Assembly (NCBI RefSeq): GCF_020523825.1
Contig: NZ_JAJALK010000010.1
Coordinates: forward strand, 124,001 to 188,000
Direction: 5' to 3'
Source: Methylobacterium brachiatum
GTDB taxonomy: Bacteria > Pseudomonadota > Alphaproteobacteria > Rhizobiales > Beijerinckiaceae
DNA length: 64,000 nt
Below the pieces are notes generated by a model. That model had not been told where the DNA came from and ran no database searches. It saw only the letters and a list, made by a program, of their open reading frames with translations. Positions 27,379-36,322 of the stretch are shown here, one piece after another. How positions within the stretch are numbered: position 1 is the stretch's first letter; each line of letters opens with the position of its first letter. The position numbers were made by a program, and so were the translations under genes.

Positions 27379-29622
27379 ATGTCCCGACCTCAGTTCTCTG
27401 ACGACAACCCCAAAGAGAACCCATGGACCGAAGACCGGCTGGGCTTCGCGCCTTTCGCCAAACGGCTGGCGGACTCGATCTTAGAGGTCGATGCCCCAAA
27501 CGGCTATGTCATTGGCCTACAGGGCGCTTGGGGATCCGGAAAGTCGACCGCGCTCAATTTCGTTCAAGCCTTTATCGAAAAGCACAATGAAGAACTTGAG
27601 GAAGGCAAGAAACCGATCCACGTGATCGATTTTCGGCCATGGATTGTCTCCGGTCACCAGGACCTCATCGAGTCATTCTTCAAGATCATCACTGAGCAAC
27701 TTGCGGATCAGAAGGACGCTTGGGCTAAGCGACGGAAGGCAGGGTTGCGTGCGCTGCGGAAGAACGTCGATCCGGTTGTCGATGCCGCAGCTGCCATAGG
27801 GAGCATCCTCGCTCCTGGGGTCGGAACTCTGGCCGGCATCGGGATCAAATTCGCCAGTGAGGCGGCCAAGAAAGGCGGTGCGAGTAAAATAGATGAATGG
27901 CTAGCAGAGCCTTCCCTTCAGTCTGCCTACGAAAAGCTGCGAAAGCGCATTGTCGATCAGGACGAAAAATTCCTAGTGATCATTGATGATCTTGATCGGC
28001 TCACAAAGGACGAAATTCGAACCATTATGCAAATGGTCAAGACGTTAGGGCGATTGCCTCACGTTGTATATTTGTTGGCCTATGATCGGAACATTGTTTG
28101 GCCGGCTCTTGATGATGGTCGGAAATCGGAGAAATTCGGCCCCGGATTCGCCGAGAAAATCATACAACAGGAAATCGAGCTACCTAAGCCTAGCCGAAAT
28201 GCTTTACTGTCCTTGCTAGACACTGAAATAGGATTTCTAACCGGAAATATTTCACAGAGCGACAGATGGTATCGTATAGTGGTGGACGGTGTGCATAATT
28301 GGATAAGATATCCACGAGATGTTGCCAGACTTTCAAACGCTGTAAAATTTACTTGGCCGGCGATTGAAAATGAGATTGATCCGCAGGATGTGCTGGCGAT
28401 GGAAGGAGTTCGCTTATTTGAGCCAGATCTATTCGATTGGATAAGGGGCAATCGAGAGTCAATATTCGGTACTGGCAACTGGGATATGGCAACGGACACG
28501 GGAAAGGCGAAAGCTGGAGACGCATTCATGTCTTTGTTTCCGATTTCCAGTCAAGAACGAAATGCGAGGCTTCTGTGCCTTTTGATCCCTTCGATGACAA
28601 AATTGTTTGAGAAAAAGCACATTTTTGCACTCAATTCAGAGACGCATGTTCGAGTTGTGAACCGGCGAGGTATTGGATCTGAGCAGGGATACGATGCCTA
28701 TTTCGGTCTTCACATTCCTGATGATAGCATATCAGTCAAAATAATTGAGCGCGCGCTATCTCATCAGACTACTCGAGCAGAACAGCTAGCTATCATGCGG
28801 GGCATATTCTCTCGTGAGGCAAGTCCGAATCGACCTCCTATTGGTGAGTATTTCCAGGATTTGCGTTTTCGTTTACATGAAGCCTCACAAAACAGCGCTC
28901 CCATTAATCTGTTGGAGGCAATATTTGATTTCGGGGAGGTGATACTGAGCATTGATAAAGACGTTGGCGCGCTTATGCTTGGACCTCAGGCCAATGCATC
29001 CCTTTTGTTGTTAGAAATTTGCAAGCTCAACAGGAGTGAGGAATTTAAAGATCGACTAATCAAGTTATTCGAGTCTCGACCATCGCTCTGTTTTGCTGCT
29101 GGATTTTGGGTTTGGCGTGCCGCGGAGGCAGGTCTTATAAAAATTGATGGACATACTAGAGAAGATACTCTCGACGAAAATCTGGTTCGACAATTGCATG
29201 GCATATTATCAACGCATATCGAAGAGAGTATCGAGAGTGGAGAAATTTACAACGAACCGGTCTATTTCCATATTTCCGAAGTTTGGGCATTCAACGACAA
29301 TGATAAGAAAGTTAGATCATGGATTTCGGCATCTTCATTGGCCGATGGTCGCTTTTTGGCGAAAATTTGCCGTGGCATTCTAGGGCATACTGTAGGATCG
29401 AATCCTCGCCGGTACTCAATGCACGAGGCGCCAAAGGAAAAATTTTATGATGTTTCTCAGCTTCATACTGCTGCAGAAAAGCATGTGGACGATCCTGATC
29501 TCACAGAAGATGAGCGGTCAAGGATCAAGACGCTTCGCACAGGCTTGGCGAGTTTGTTAGCTACACGAGCAGCCGCTGAAGCTTCGGCATCATCTCCGCA
29601 GGGCGATGGCGAAGAAGACTGA
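27379..29622 (+). CDS. KAP-family P-loop NTPase
   Basis: 747 aa. Walker A GAWGSGKST at residues 49-57 and Walker B FLVIIDDLDR at 198-207, the standard KAP NTPase arrangement. Between them a hydrophobic stretch (about 135-158, IGSILAPGVGTLAGIGIKF) could be a membrane hairpin, as in many KAP proteins. The C-terminal 450 residues are helical and unrecognised. Known family members include PifA of plasmid F, which blocks phage T7, so defence is one possibility, not shown here. The gene is visibly AT-richer than all flanking genes, which points to recent transfer. It stands alone on its strand. Confidence 0.87.
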   Translation: MSRPQFSDDNPKENPWTEDRLGFAPFAKRLADSILEVDAPNGYVIGLQGAWGSGKSTALNFVQAFIEKHNEELEEGKKPIHVIDFRPWIVSGHQDLIESFFKIITEQLADQKDAWAKRRKAGLRALRKNVDPVVDAAAAIGSILAPGVGTLAGIGIKFASEAAKKGGASKIDEWLAEPSLQSAYEKLRKRIVDQDEKFLVIIDDLDRLTKDEIRTIMQMVKTLGRLPHVVYLLAYDRNIVWPALDDGRKSEKFGPGFAEKIIQQEIELPKPSRNALLSLLDTEIGFLTGNISQSDRWYRIVVDGVHNWIRYPRDVARLSNAVKFTWPAIENEIDPQDVLAMEGVRLFEPDLFDWIRGNRESIFGTGNWDMATDTGKAKAGDAFMSLFPISSQERNARLLCLLIPSMTKLFEKKHIFALNSETHVRVVNRRGIGSEQGYDAYFGLHIPDDSISVKIIERALSHQTTRAEQLAIMRGIFSREASPNRPPIGEYFQDLRFRLHEASQNSAPINLLEAIFDFGEVILSIDKDVGALMLGPQANASLLLLEICKLNRSEEFKDRLIKLFESRPSLCFAAGFWVWRAAEAGLIKIDGHTREDTLDENLVRQLHGILSTHIEESIESGEIYNEPVYFHISEVWAFNDNDKKVRSWISASSLADGRFLAKICRGILGHTVGSNPRRYSMHEAPKEKFYDVSQLHTAAEKHVDDPDLTEDERSRIKTLRTGLASLLATRAAAEASASSPQGDGEED

Positions 29623-29696
29623 CCACCGTCTACCGCGGCCCAGCACGACGTCGTTGAATAGGTTGCCGGTTGTCGAAGCTCAGCTATCCTGCCCCG

Positions 29697-30299
29697 ATGC
29701 GCACAGTCCTCGCAGCCCTCGCTCTCATCGTCGCTACCGGTGGGGCACACGCACAGAGCGCGTCGGACATTGCCGCCTGCCGGGACGTGAAGGACTCGCT
29801 GCTCCGTCTGCGGTGCTTCGACGATGTCTCGAAGCCGGCGGCTCAGGCAGCGCCCAGCGCTCCCACCGCGGCGACCAAGCCGAAGACGCCGGACTTCGCC
29901 GCCTATGCAGCCGTTCCATACCGCGGACCCATCGGACTCCCGGATTTCCGAGGCCGTGACCGCCGGCATGCCTCATATCGAACCCGCATCTTGGCCGGCG
30001 CCAGGGCCGGTCCGAACTTCGCGGGCCACCTCGCCCTTGTGCCGATCGGCTGCGGTGCCGGATGCGTGTTCGTGCCCGTGGTCGAAGTGCAGACTGGAAG
30101 GGTGTTCGACTCACCTCTCGGGGGCGAGGATCAGCTGTCGCTCGACATGAAATACCAGGTCAACAGTCGGCTGATTGCCGCTCGCTATATCGCGGATGAG
30201 CGCTGCAAGTTCGAGGAGATCGTCTGGACCGGCAGTTCGTTTCAACGAGGTGCGGTCAGGGATCTCGGCGAGCGGGAGGCGTGCTGGGCAGCAGATTAG
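29697..30299 (+). CDS. exported protein of unknown function
   Basis: 200 aa from ATG at 29697 with a signal peptide (MRTVLAALALIVATGGAHA). A short region after it (IAACRDVKDSLLRLRCFDDV) has the two-Cys pattern seen at the N terminus of many small exported proteobacterial proteins. A proline-rich linker leads to a domain with GPNFAGHLALVPIGCGAGC and VFVPVVEVQTGRVFDS, likely a beta-rich fold with a disulfide. Normal high-GC codon use returns here after the KAP gene. Function unknown. Confidence 0.68.
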   Translation: MRTVLAALALIVATGGAHAQSASDIAACRDVKDSLLRLRCFDDVSKPAAQAAPSAPTAATKPKTPDFAAYAAVPYRGPIGLPDFRGRDRRHASYRTRILAGARAGPNFAGHLALVPIGCGAGCVFVPVVEVQTGRVFDSPLGGEDQLSLDMKYQVNSRLIAARYIADERCKFEEIVWTGSSFQRGAVRDLGEREACWAAD

Positions 30300-30366
30300 T
30301 CCGCTCGCGGACTCTCCGTGGCGCTGCGCCGCGCGACCTACGAGACTGGCTTACCCGCGGGCAAAG

Positions 30367-31083
30367 ATGCGCTATCGCTCGCAGATGCGCCACGCCCTTG
30401 CTGCCCTCATGCTGCTCACCGGCCCGACCCTGGCCGCCGAGCCGATCGTGGGCCGTGCATCCGTCACCGACGGCGACACGGTCGTGATCCGTGGGACCCG
30501 CATCCGCCTGCACGGCATCGATGCTCCGGAGAGCGCGCAGCTCTGTCAGGACGCGGCCGGCAAATCCTACCGCTGCGGCCAGGTAGCGGCCTTTGCCCTA
30601 GCGGACCGAATAGGCGAGGCGAACATCTCATGCGAGCCGCGCGACACCGACCAGTACGGCCGCACTGTTGCCGTGTGCCGGAAGGGCGAGGAGGACCTGA
30701 ACGCCTGGATGGTGAGCCAGGGCTATGCCACAGCCTACCAGCGCTACTCCCGCGACTACGTCGGGGTCGAGACCAGCGCGAGGGCACTGAAGCGCGGCCT
30801 ATGGGCCGGCACGTTTGATCCGCCTTCGGACTGGAGGCGTGCCAAGCGCGCCAGCGGCGTTGATACCCGGCCGGAGATGGAGAGGCCTCCGGCAGCCACG
30901 CCGGCGCCCATACAGGCCGCCTGCGCGATCAAGGGCAACATCTCGCGCAAGGGCGACAAGATCTACCATCTGCCCGGTACCCGAGACTACGACCGGACCG
31001 TCATTGACGCAGGCTCCGGCGAGCGAATGTTCTGCAGCGAGGACGAAGCGAAGGCGGCGGGTTGGCGGGCGCCGCGCGGCTGA
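30367..31083 (+). CDS. exported thermonuclease-family (staphylococcal nuclease-like) protein
   Basis: 238 aa from ATG at 30367. A signal-like N terminus precedes the SNase core: VTDGDTVVIRGTRIRLHGIDAPE, then YRCGQVAAFALADRIG, DQYGRTVAVCRKGEEDLNAWMV and ETSARALKRGLWAG. The DGDT and DAPE motifs carry the Ca-binding/catalytic Asp and Glu/Arg equivalents. A C-terminal extension (about residues 175-238) has its own cysteines and resembles small domains found fused to these proteins. A shorter paralog lies at 49045. Confidence 0.85.
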   Translation: MRYRSQMRHALAALMLLTGPTLAAEPIVGRASVTDGDTVVIRGTRIRLHGIDAPESAQLCQDAAGKSYRCGQVAAFALADRIGEANISCEPRDTDQYGRTVAVCRKGEEDLNAWMVSQGYATAYQRYSRDYVGVETSARALKRGLWAGTFDPPSDWRRAKRASGVDTRPEMERPPAATPAPIQAACAIKGNISRKGDKIYHLPGTRDYDRTVIDAGSGERMFCSEDEAKAAGWRAPRG

Positions 31084-31222
31084 CCGGGTCTCTTGTCGGG
31101 GCAATTGGAGCCGCTGATCGGCCCTGTGCCGATCCCTCGAGCCCTATCCCCTGCTTACGATCACCGCGAGCCTAGACAACCACAGCGCGAGAGCGACAAT
31201 CTCTGGTGGCTTGGAGATCGTC

Positions 31223-31546
31223 ATGCGAATCGCAGTTGCCGCAGCCGCCTTCCTGGCCTTCGCTAGCTGCGCCCAGGCAGAGGAGGTCGCCTACTTCGCG
31301 ATCTACTATCAGGGGGCCGACCAGATCACCTTGAACGCACAGGCGACGCCGATCCCCGTGCCTGCAGTCGGGTCCGCGATCGAGGTGTCCGATCAAGGCC
31401 GAGGGTTGCGCGGGTATGTGCGCAGCGTCTCTCACGAGGTTCAGCGGACGAGCGGCCCGGTCCCGTTCCGCTTCTACATCCTGAAAGTTGAGATTGATCC
31501 GACAGTGCCCGCAAGGGCGACAGGTCCACGCGGGTTCCGACGGTAG
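31223..31546 (+). CDS. small exported protein of unknown function
   Basis: 107 aa from ATG at 31223, preceded by GGAGAT. Signal peptide MRIAVAAAAFLAFASCAQAEE. The mature part is probably beta-rich (VAYFAIYYQGADQITLN, PFRFYILKVEIDPTVPAR). No family recognised. It stands alone. Confidence 0.55.
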   Translation: MRIAVAAAAFLAFASCAQAEEVAYFAIYYQGADQITLNAQATPIPVPAVGSAIEVSDQGRGLRGYVRSVSHEVQRTSGPVPFRFYILKVEIDPTVPARATGPRGFRR

Positions 31547-31648
31547 GACGCAGTCAGCTTAGCGCCTTCACTCCTGATCACCTGCAGCTCAGGCCGCGCC
31601 GGCCGGCCCGGGATCTGGGCGGTAATGTTCAACGTCATGACCCCTCCC

Positions 31649-32218
31649 TCAGGTCCGGTCGCTCAGGTCTTCCTTCGCACCGGGCTCTGAGATGCCCATG
31701 TCGGCCGTCAGGCCGCCACGGCTACGCACCCGCACGGCCGTCGCCCGAACGCCACTCCGGCGAAGACCCGTGATATCGATCTGGCCGTGGAAGCTGGCGT
31801 TCTCGAACCGCTCCGCCGCCGCGTGCATGCGGTCCGCAGCGGCCTGCATGTCGGCCCTGCTGCCGCCCCCGCTCAGGCCACCCGGCGACAGGTCAGGGAT
31901 CTCTAACCCGCTGCGGGTGATCGACCGGACCGACCCGTCCGGCATCTTCATCGTGGCGTTGCCGAGGTCGAGGCCTTCCTTGCCGTCGAGGCCCTTTATG
32001 AGGCGGGGCTCGCCGTCGGGCGACTTGGCTGCGACTGGGCCGTCCTTCGGCATCGGCACCGGTGTGATCGTACCAATGCCCTGGCGCTTACCGATCTCAG
32101 CAGCGAGACCGAAGCCGGTTGCAATCTTGTATGAGGCATATCTCGATGCCACGTAGCCTCCGCCGACAATCATAGAGGCGTTGCCCGAAGCGGCCACCTG
32201 ACTGATCAGGACAACCAC
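31649..32218 (-). CDS. hypothetical protein, possibly a phage tail-component fragment
   Basis: 189 aa. The N terminus is hydrophobic/glycine-rich (ASMIVGGGYVASRYASYK) and the middle rich in short Asp/Gly/Pro turns. The helix ADMQAAADRMHAAAERFENA followed by a strand-rich end recalls the C-terminal part of tail tape-measure or tail-fibre-associated proteins, but the match is by eye only. No other phage genes are adjacent. The start (32218) is uncertain. Confidence 0.4.
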   Translation of the reverse strand: MVVLISQVAASGNASMIVGGGYVASRYASYKIATGFGLAAEIGKRQGIGTITPVPMPKDGPVAAKSPDGEPRLIKGLDGKEGLDLGNATMKMPDGSVRSITRSGLEIPDLSPGGLSGGGSRADMQAAADRMHAAAERFENASFHGQIDITGLRRSGVRATAVRVRSRGGLTADMGISEPGAKEDLSDRT

Positions 32219-32351
32219 CTGAAAGCAGGCGTAGCAACCGCCGGGTATTCATGTGCGAGGGCGTTGACCGCATTTCGCGAACGCCCGCACCATCGGAGGA
32301 CAGCCTTCTGATCCTATGGATTCGCGGCTGAGTGTTCCTCCCAAGCAGCCT

Positions 32352-32381
32352 CATAAGCTTCCCTTAAGCCGAGCCTTGAAG
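32352..32381. promoter_or_regulatory. weak CTTAAG-type repeat upstream of the YeeE/YedE gene
   Basis: CATAAG (32352) and CTTAAG (32363) are 11 bases apart, followed by a CTTGAAG. The spacing matches the stronger paired CTTAAG sites at 46432, 46810 and 54408. One half-site is degenerate, so this is a weak candidate. Confidence 0.3.
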
Positions 32382-32394
32382 CTTCTTGAGCTCA

Positions 32395-33477
32395 ATGAGC
32401 CCCGAGCCGATCGAGTTCGGCGAGGCGATGGGAGGAATGATGGAGCCGCATCTCATTCGTGCGGCCCTAGGTTTCGGCATCGGATTTGCGCTCGGTTTTG
32501 CAGCGCGGCGCGGCCGCTTCTGCACGCTCGGTGCTCTAGAAGATGCCGTCTATGGGCAGGATACACGGCGTCTGCGCGCCTGGGCGCTGGCCATTGCCGT
32601 GGCAATGGTCGGGGTCCATGGCCTTCAATTGAACGGGCTCGAACTCCACCGAACGCTGTACGCCTCATCCCAACTCGAACTCGGCCCCTTGGTCTTCGGC
32701 GGCCTCACCTTCGGGTTCGGCATGGCACTCGTCGGCAATTGCGCCTTCGGGAATCTCCTGCGGCTCGGCGGCGGGGATCTGAAAGCTTTGGTCGCTCTCC
32801 TCGTCGCGGCCGTCTCGGCGGTGATGGCGATGCGCGGGCTCACCGCCGTCGTGCGGGTGAAAGCGATCGATCCTTTCTACGTGGCGATACCCGGCGGGCG
32901 CTTGCAACTCCTTCCGGACCTGCTCGGCGTCGGGCCACCCGCATCGATGATCCTCGCAGTCGCCTGCGCCGCCCTCCTCACGGGCTACGCCCTCGCGGAT
33001 GAAGCCTTCCGGAAGGACCGGAAGCTCGCGGCGGCGGCGGTCGTCATCGGTTTGTGTGTGACCGCGGGCTGGTGGGCGACAGGTTTCGCCGGGTTCGATG
33101 CGTTCGGGACCGAGCGGCCGCTGTCGCTGAGCTTCGCCCGGCCGGTCGGCGACACCGTGCTCTTCGCGATGCTGGCCTCCGGGATGCAGGTGGATTTCGG
33201 GATCACCTCAGTCCTGGGCGTGCTGATGGGGGCGTTCATCGAGGCGCGGCAGGCGCAGCGCTTCCGCTGGGAGGCCCCGGACGATGTGGGCGAGTTGCGG
33301 CGGCACATCGTGGGCGCGTTCCTGATGGGCACCGGCGGCATCACGGCGCTGGGCTGCACCATCGGCCAGGGCGTCACCGGGATCGCGACGCTGTCCATCG
33401 GGTCGGCCATCGCCCTGGCGTCGATCGCCCTCGGCGGCCGTGTCGGCCTCTACTACTTGGTGGAGCGGCAGGTATGA
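32395..33477 (+). CDS. YeeE/YedE family transporter (thiosulfate/sulfur-compound uptake)
   Basis: About 360 aa, full-length fused YeeE/YedE membrane protein. Conserved cysteines lie in ARRGRFCTLGALEDA, GNCAFGNLLRLGGGD and ALGCTIGQGVTG, which in the family pass thiosulfate or related ions across the inner membrane. Ten or so hydrophobic segments. ATG at 32395 chosen; a later ATG pair at 32437/32440 just after GGGAGG could be the true start. It is convergent with the SoxH-like gene, 4 bases apart, and marks the left end of the sulfur region. Confidence 0.88.
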   Translation: MSPEPIEFGEAMGGMMEPHLIRAALGFGIGFALGFAARRGRFCTLGALEDAVYGQDTRRLRAWALAIAVAMVGVHGLQLNGLELHRTLYASSQLELGPLVFGGLTFGFGMALVGNCAFGNLLRLGGGDLKALVALLVAAVSAVMAMRGLTAVVRVKAIDPFYVAIPGGRLQLLPDLLGVGPPASMILAVACAALLTGYALADEAFRKDRKLAAAAVVIGLCVTAGWWATGFAGFDAFGTERPLSLSFARPVGDTVLFAMLASGMQVDFGITSVLGVLMGAFIEARQAQRFRWEAPDDVGELRRHIVGAFLMGTGGITALGCTIGQGVTGIATLSIGSAIALASIALGGRVGLYYLVERQV

Positions 33478-33481
33478 CCGC

Positions 33482-34480
33482 CTAGGGTTCGGGCTTCTTG
33501 CCGTCGCCGAAATTCGCGCCTTCGAGCTCCAGGAAGATCCGGTAGGCGTTGCCACGGTTGTTGGCGGTGAAGGCCGGGAGCGTGTCGTAGGCCGACCAGT
33601 CGGCGGCCCGATATGCGACGTCGAAATCGGTCCAGGTGTCGACCGCCGCTTTCATGACCCGCCGGACATCGGCGATGTAGCCCGCCGTGAAGGCGATGGC
33701 CTTCGCCGCCTCGGTCGAAGGCTCGCCGTGACCGGGGATGATGAAGCGCGGCTTCAATCCCTCGACCTGCTTCAGGGCCGCCAGCCAGCGGCCGGTATCG
33801 ACGTCGTCGCTGTTCATGTGCGGGATGCGGCCATTCTGGACGATGTCGCCGGCGAACAGGACTCCGTCCGGCTCGACCATCATCATCATGTCGCTCGCCG
33901 AATGGGCGGGCCCGGCATAGAGCAGCACGAAGCGCTTGCCGCCGAGCGTGAGGGTCACCCGTTCGGCGAAGGTGATGTCGGGCGGCACGATCCGCGTGTG
34001 CTCGTCGACCCAGGGGGAAAGCGCTCCCTGCCGCTGGCGCAGGCGGGCGTCGGCCCGTTCGTCGGCAGTCTCGTCGTTCTCGCGGTACTCCGCGGCCCGC
34101 TCCTGAGCGATCACGACGGCGCCGGTATGGTCCTTGAACGCCTGCAGCCCGTAGATGTGGTCGGCGTGGTAGTGGCTCACCACGACGTAGCGCACCGGCT
34201 TGTCCGTGACCTTCCGGATCTGCTCGAGGAGCGCCCAGCCGAGGCTCGGCGTTCCGAGGGCGTCGTACACCACCACTCCGTCAGCCGTGACCACGAAGCC
34301 GCCATTCGAGGTGTTGCCCTCGTTGGCTTGGCTCGGCACGCCGGTGTTTCCGAGGCTGTAATAGACCGGTTCGCCAGGCACCTGCGCGACGGTGAGCGGC
34401 CTGCTGATCGGCGCGTAATCAGAAGCGGACACCGACCCTGTGAGCAGGACAGCCAGGATCAATGCGGCCCGCCGGATCAT
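33482..34480 (-). CDS. soxH: SoxH-like metallo-beta-lactamase-fold hydrolase, exported
   Basis: 332 aa with a signal peptide (MIRRAALILAVLLTGSVSA). MBL metal motif VVSHYHADHIYGL, a later AGPAHSASD His, DIVQNG Asp and IIPGHGEPS. SoxH genes of this kind accompany sox clusters; the reaction is unknown, possibly on a sulfur intermediate in the periplasm. The ArsR gene lies 2 bases upstream, so they form one transcript divergent from soxC. Confidence 0.85.
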   Translation of the reverse strand: MIRRAALILAVLLTGSVSASDYAPISRPLTVAQVPGEPVYYSLGNTGVPSQANEGNTSNGGFVVTADGVVVYDALGTPSLGWALLEQIRKVTDKPVRYVVVSHYHADHIYGLQAFKDHTGAVVIAQERAAEYRENDETADERADARLRQRQGALSPWVDEHTRIVPPDITFAERVTLTLGGKRFVLLYAGPAHSASDMMMMVEPDGVLFAGDIVQNGRIPHMNSDDVDTGRWLAALKQVEGLKPRFIIPGHGEPSTEAAKAIAFTAGYIADVRRVMKAAVDTWTDFDVAYRAADWSAYDTLPAFTANNRGNAYRIFLELEGANFGDGKKPEP

Positions 34481-34482
34481 CC

Positions 34483-34809
34483 CTACAGGTCCTTGCAGTA
34501 GAGCTGCTTCAGGAGCCCAATCACCGCGACGGCGTTCGGGTCCTTGACACTGTAGTAGAGCGTCTGGGCCTCCCGCCGGAATGTCAGCACCCCATCCTCC
34601 CGCATCCGCGCAAGATGCTGCGACAGGGCGGACTGGCTGAGCCGAAGCTCCTCGACCAATTGGCCGACAGACAGTTCCCCGTGCACGATCAGCAAGCAGG
34701 CAATCATCAGCCGGTGCTCGTTTCCGAGCAGGCGCAACAGGCGCACCGCCTCAGCGGCCTGCTCCGCGAAGGCATCCAGGGTCGTCTCGTCGATCGTCGT
34801 CGCCTGCAT
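34483..34809 (-). CDS. soxR: ArsR-family persulfide-sensing repressor of the sox region
   Basis: 108 aa winged-helix repressor. HTH: LSQSALSQHLARMREDGV; C-terminal wing FRREAQTLYYSV. Two cysteines, one in IACLLI before the HTH and one in LYCKDL near the C terminus, are placed like the redox pair of SqrR/BigR/SoxR sensors, which form a tetrasulfide bridge and release DNA when persulfide builds up. Divergent from soxC with an AT-rich interval between. A close paralog lies at 52056. Confidence 0.88.
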   Translation of the reverse strand: MQATTIDETTLDAFAEQAAEAVRLLRLLGNEHRLMIACLLIVHGELSVGQLVEELRLSQSALSQHLARMREDGVLTFRREAQTLYYSVKDPNAVAVIGLLKQLYCKDL

Positions 34810-34930
34810 GGTCTCGCAAAACCGGCTTGGCCCAATCGCGTTGGGCAGGGGGAAGGTGTCGCCATGGTTGCCTGAACGCGGCGCCCTGGCCAGTCAGCAG
34901 ACCGCCACAGCACCGCGATGATCCGTATAT

Positions 34931-34960
34931 CAGGTTTTTCTAACTTTAGTATTGACTGAT
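34931..34960. promoter_or_regulatory. AT-rich candidate operator between soxR and soxC
   Basis: The AT-rich stretch 34921-34971 stands out in this GC-rich DNA. It includes the palindrome CTAACTTTAG (34940-34949), related to the TTAGA/TCTAA sites at 52009 and 58747. It is the likely SoxR-binding and promoter region. Confidence 0.5.
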
Positions 34961-35020
34961 AGAAGACGGCTGGCTAGCCCTAGTGAAACGGCAGAAGCCG
35001 GTCAATTCGGGAGGAAGCCG

Positions 35021-36322
35021 GTGACGAACCGGGCTGACGGGCGCACGCCGCGGGGCGGAGCGTCGACGCGATCTCTTGCCCATTCCCCTGGTCGCCGGAG
35101 TTTCCTGCGCCTCGCGGCGGTCGGGGCCGGCGGGGCAGCGCTGCCCACTCTGGCCGGCGCCGGGGAGGCCGGGCCGCCGGCTGAATATCCCTGGTCGCAG
35201 AGCCTCGGGGCCGGCGTCGTGGACAAGCCCTATGGCCAGCCCGCCGCGCAGGAAGCGGGCGTGATCCGCCGCAATGTGCCCTGGCTGACGGCGGGCACCG
35301 AATCCTCGATCAGCTTCTCGCCGATCCAGGACCTGAAAGGCATCCTCACGCCCAACGGCCTGTTCTTCGAGCGCTACCATGCCGGCCGGGCCGACGTAGA
35401 CGCGGAGCAGCACCGCCTGATGGTCCACGGCCTCGTGGAGCGTCCGCTGCTGCTCTCCATGAGCGACATCGTCCGCTACCCGTCCGTCTCGCGCATCCAC
35501 TTCATCGAGTGCCCGGCCAATGGGGGCATGGAGTGGCGCGCGGCGCAGCTCAACTCCCTCCAATTCACCCACGGCATGATCTCCTGCGCCGAATGGACCG
35601 GCGTGCCGCTCGCGACGCTGCTCGCGGAGGTCGGCGTGAAGCCCGAGGGCAAGTGGGTGATGTTCGAGGGCGCGGACGGCGCCCACATGAACCGGTCTCT
35701 CCCGCTGTCCAAGTGCCTGGACGATTGCCTCATCGCCTACGGCCAGAACGGCGAGGCGCTGCGGCCCGAGCAAGGCTACCCGCTGCGCCTCGTGGTGCCG
35801 GGCTGGGAGGGGAATGTCAGCGTCAAGTGGCTTCGCCGTATCAAGATCGGCGACCAGCCGTGGTACACCCGCGAGGAGACCTCCAAGTACACCGACCTGA
35901 TGCCCGACGGAAAATCCCGGGGCTTTACTTGGAGCATCGACGCCAAGTCGGTCATCACTTTTCCCTGCCCCGAGAAACCGCTCGGCAAGCCGGGTCTCTA
36001 CGAGGTGCGCGGCCTCGCCTGGACCGGCAACGGCAAGGTCAAGCGGGTCGACGTGTCGTTCGACGGCGGTGTCAACTGGCAGGCCGCCACCCTGCATGAG
36101 CCGGTCCTGTCGAAGGCCCTGACCCGGTTCTCCCTGCCCTGGCAGTGGGACGGCAAGCCAGCCCTGCTGGAATCCCGGGTCATCGACGAGACCGGCTACG
36201 TGCAGCCGACCATCGCGGATCTGCGCAAGATCCGCGGCGTCAATTCCGTCTACCACAACAACTCGATCCAGACCTGGCAGGTGAAGCCGGATGGCAGCGT
36301 GTTCGATGTCCAGACCGCTTGA
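35021..36322 (+). CDS. soxC: sulfite dehydrogenase molybdopterin subunit (sulfane dehydrogenase)
   Basis: 433 aa from the GTG at 35021, which follows a strong GGGAGGAAG. Twin-arginine signal GRRSFLRLAAVGAGGAALP. The Mo-ligand cysteine is in IHFIECPANGGMEW, and the molybdopterin domain continues with ADGAHMNRSLPLSK, GYPLRLVVPGWEGNVSVKW and WYTREETSKY; the C-terminal dimerisation domain has RVDVSFDGGVNWQ. SoxCD oxidises the outer sulfur of the SoxY-bound intermediate. It overlaps soxD. Confidence 0.95.
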   Translation: MTNRADGRTPRGGASTRSLAHSPGRRSFLRLAAVGAGGAALPTLAGAGEAGPPAEYPWSQSLGAGVVDKPYGQPAAQEAGVIRRNVPWLTAGTESSISFSPIQDLKGILTPNGLFFERYHAGRADVDAEQHRLMVHGLVERPLLLSMSDIVRYPSVSRIHFIECPANGGMEWRAAQLNSLQFTHGMISCAEWTGVPLATLLAEVGVKPEGKWVMFEGADGAHMNRSLPLSKCLDDCLIAYGQNGEALRPEQGYPLRLVVPGWEGNVSVKWLRRIKIGDQPWYTREETSKYTDLMPDGKSRGFTWSIDAKSVITFPCPEKPLGKPGLYEVRGLAWTGNGKVKRVDVSFDGGVNWQAATLHEPVLSKALTRFSLPWQWDGKPALLESRVIDETGYVQPTIADLRKIRGVNSVYHNNSIQTWQVKPDGSVFDVQTA

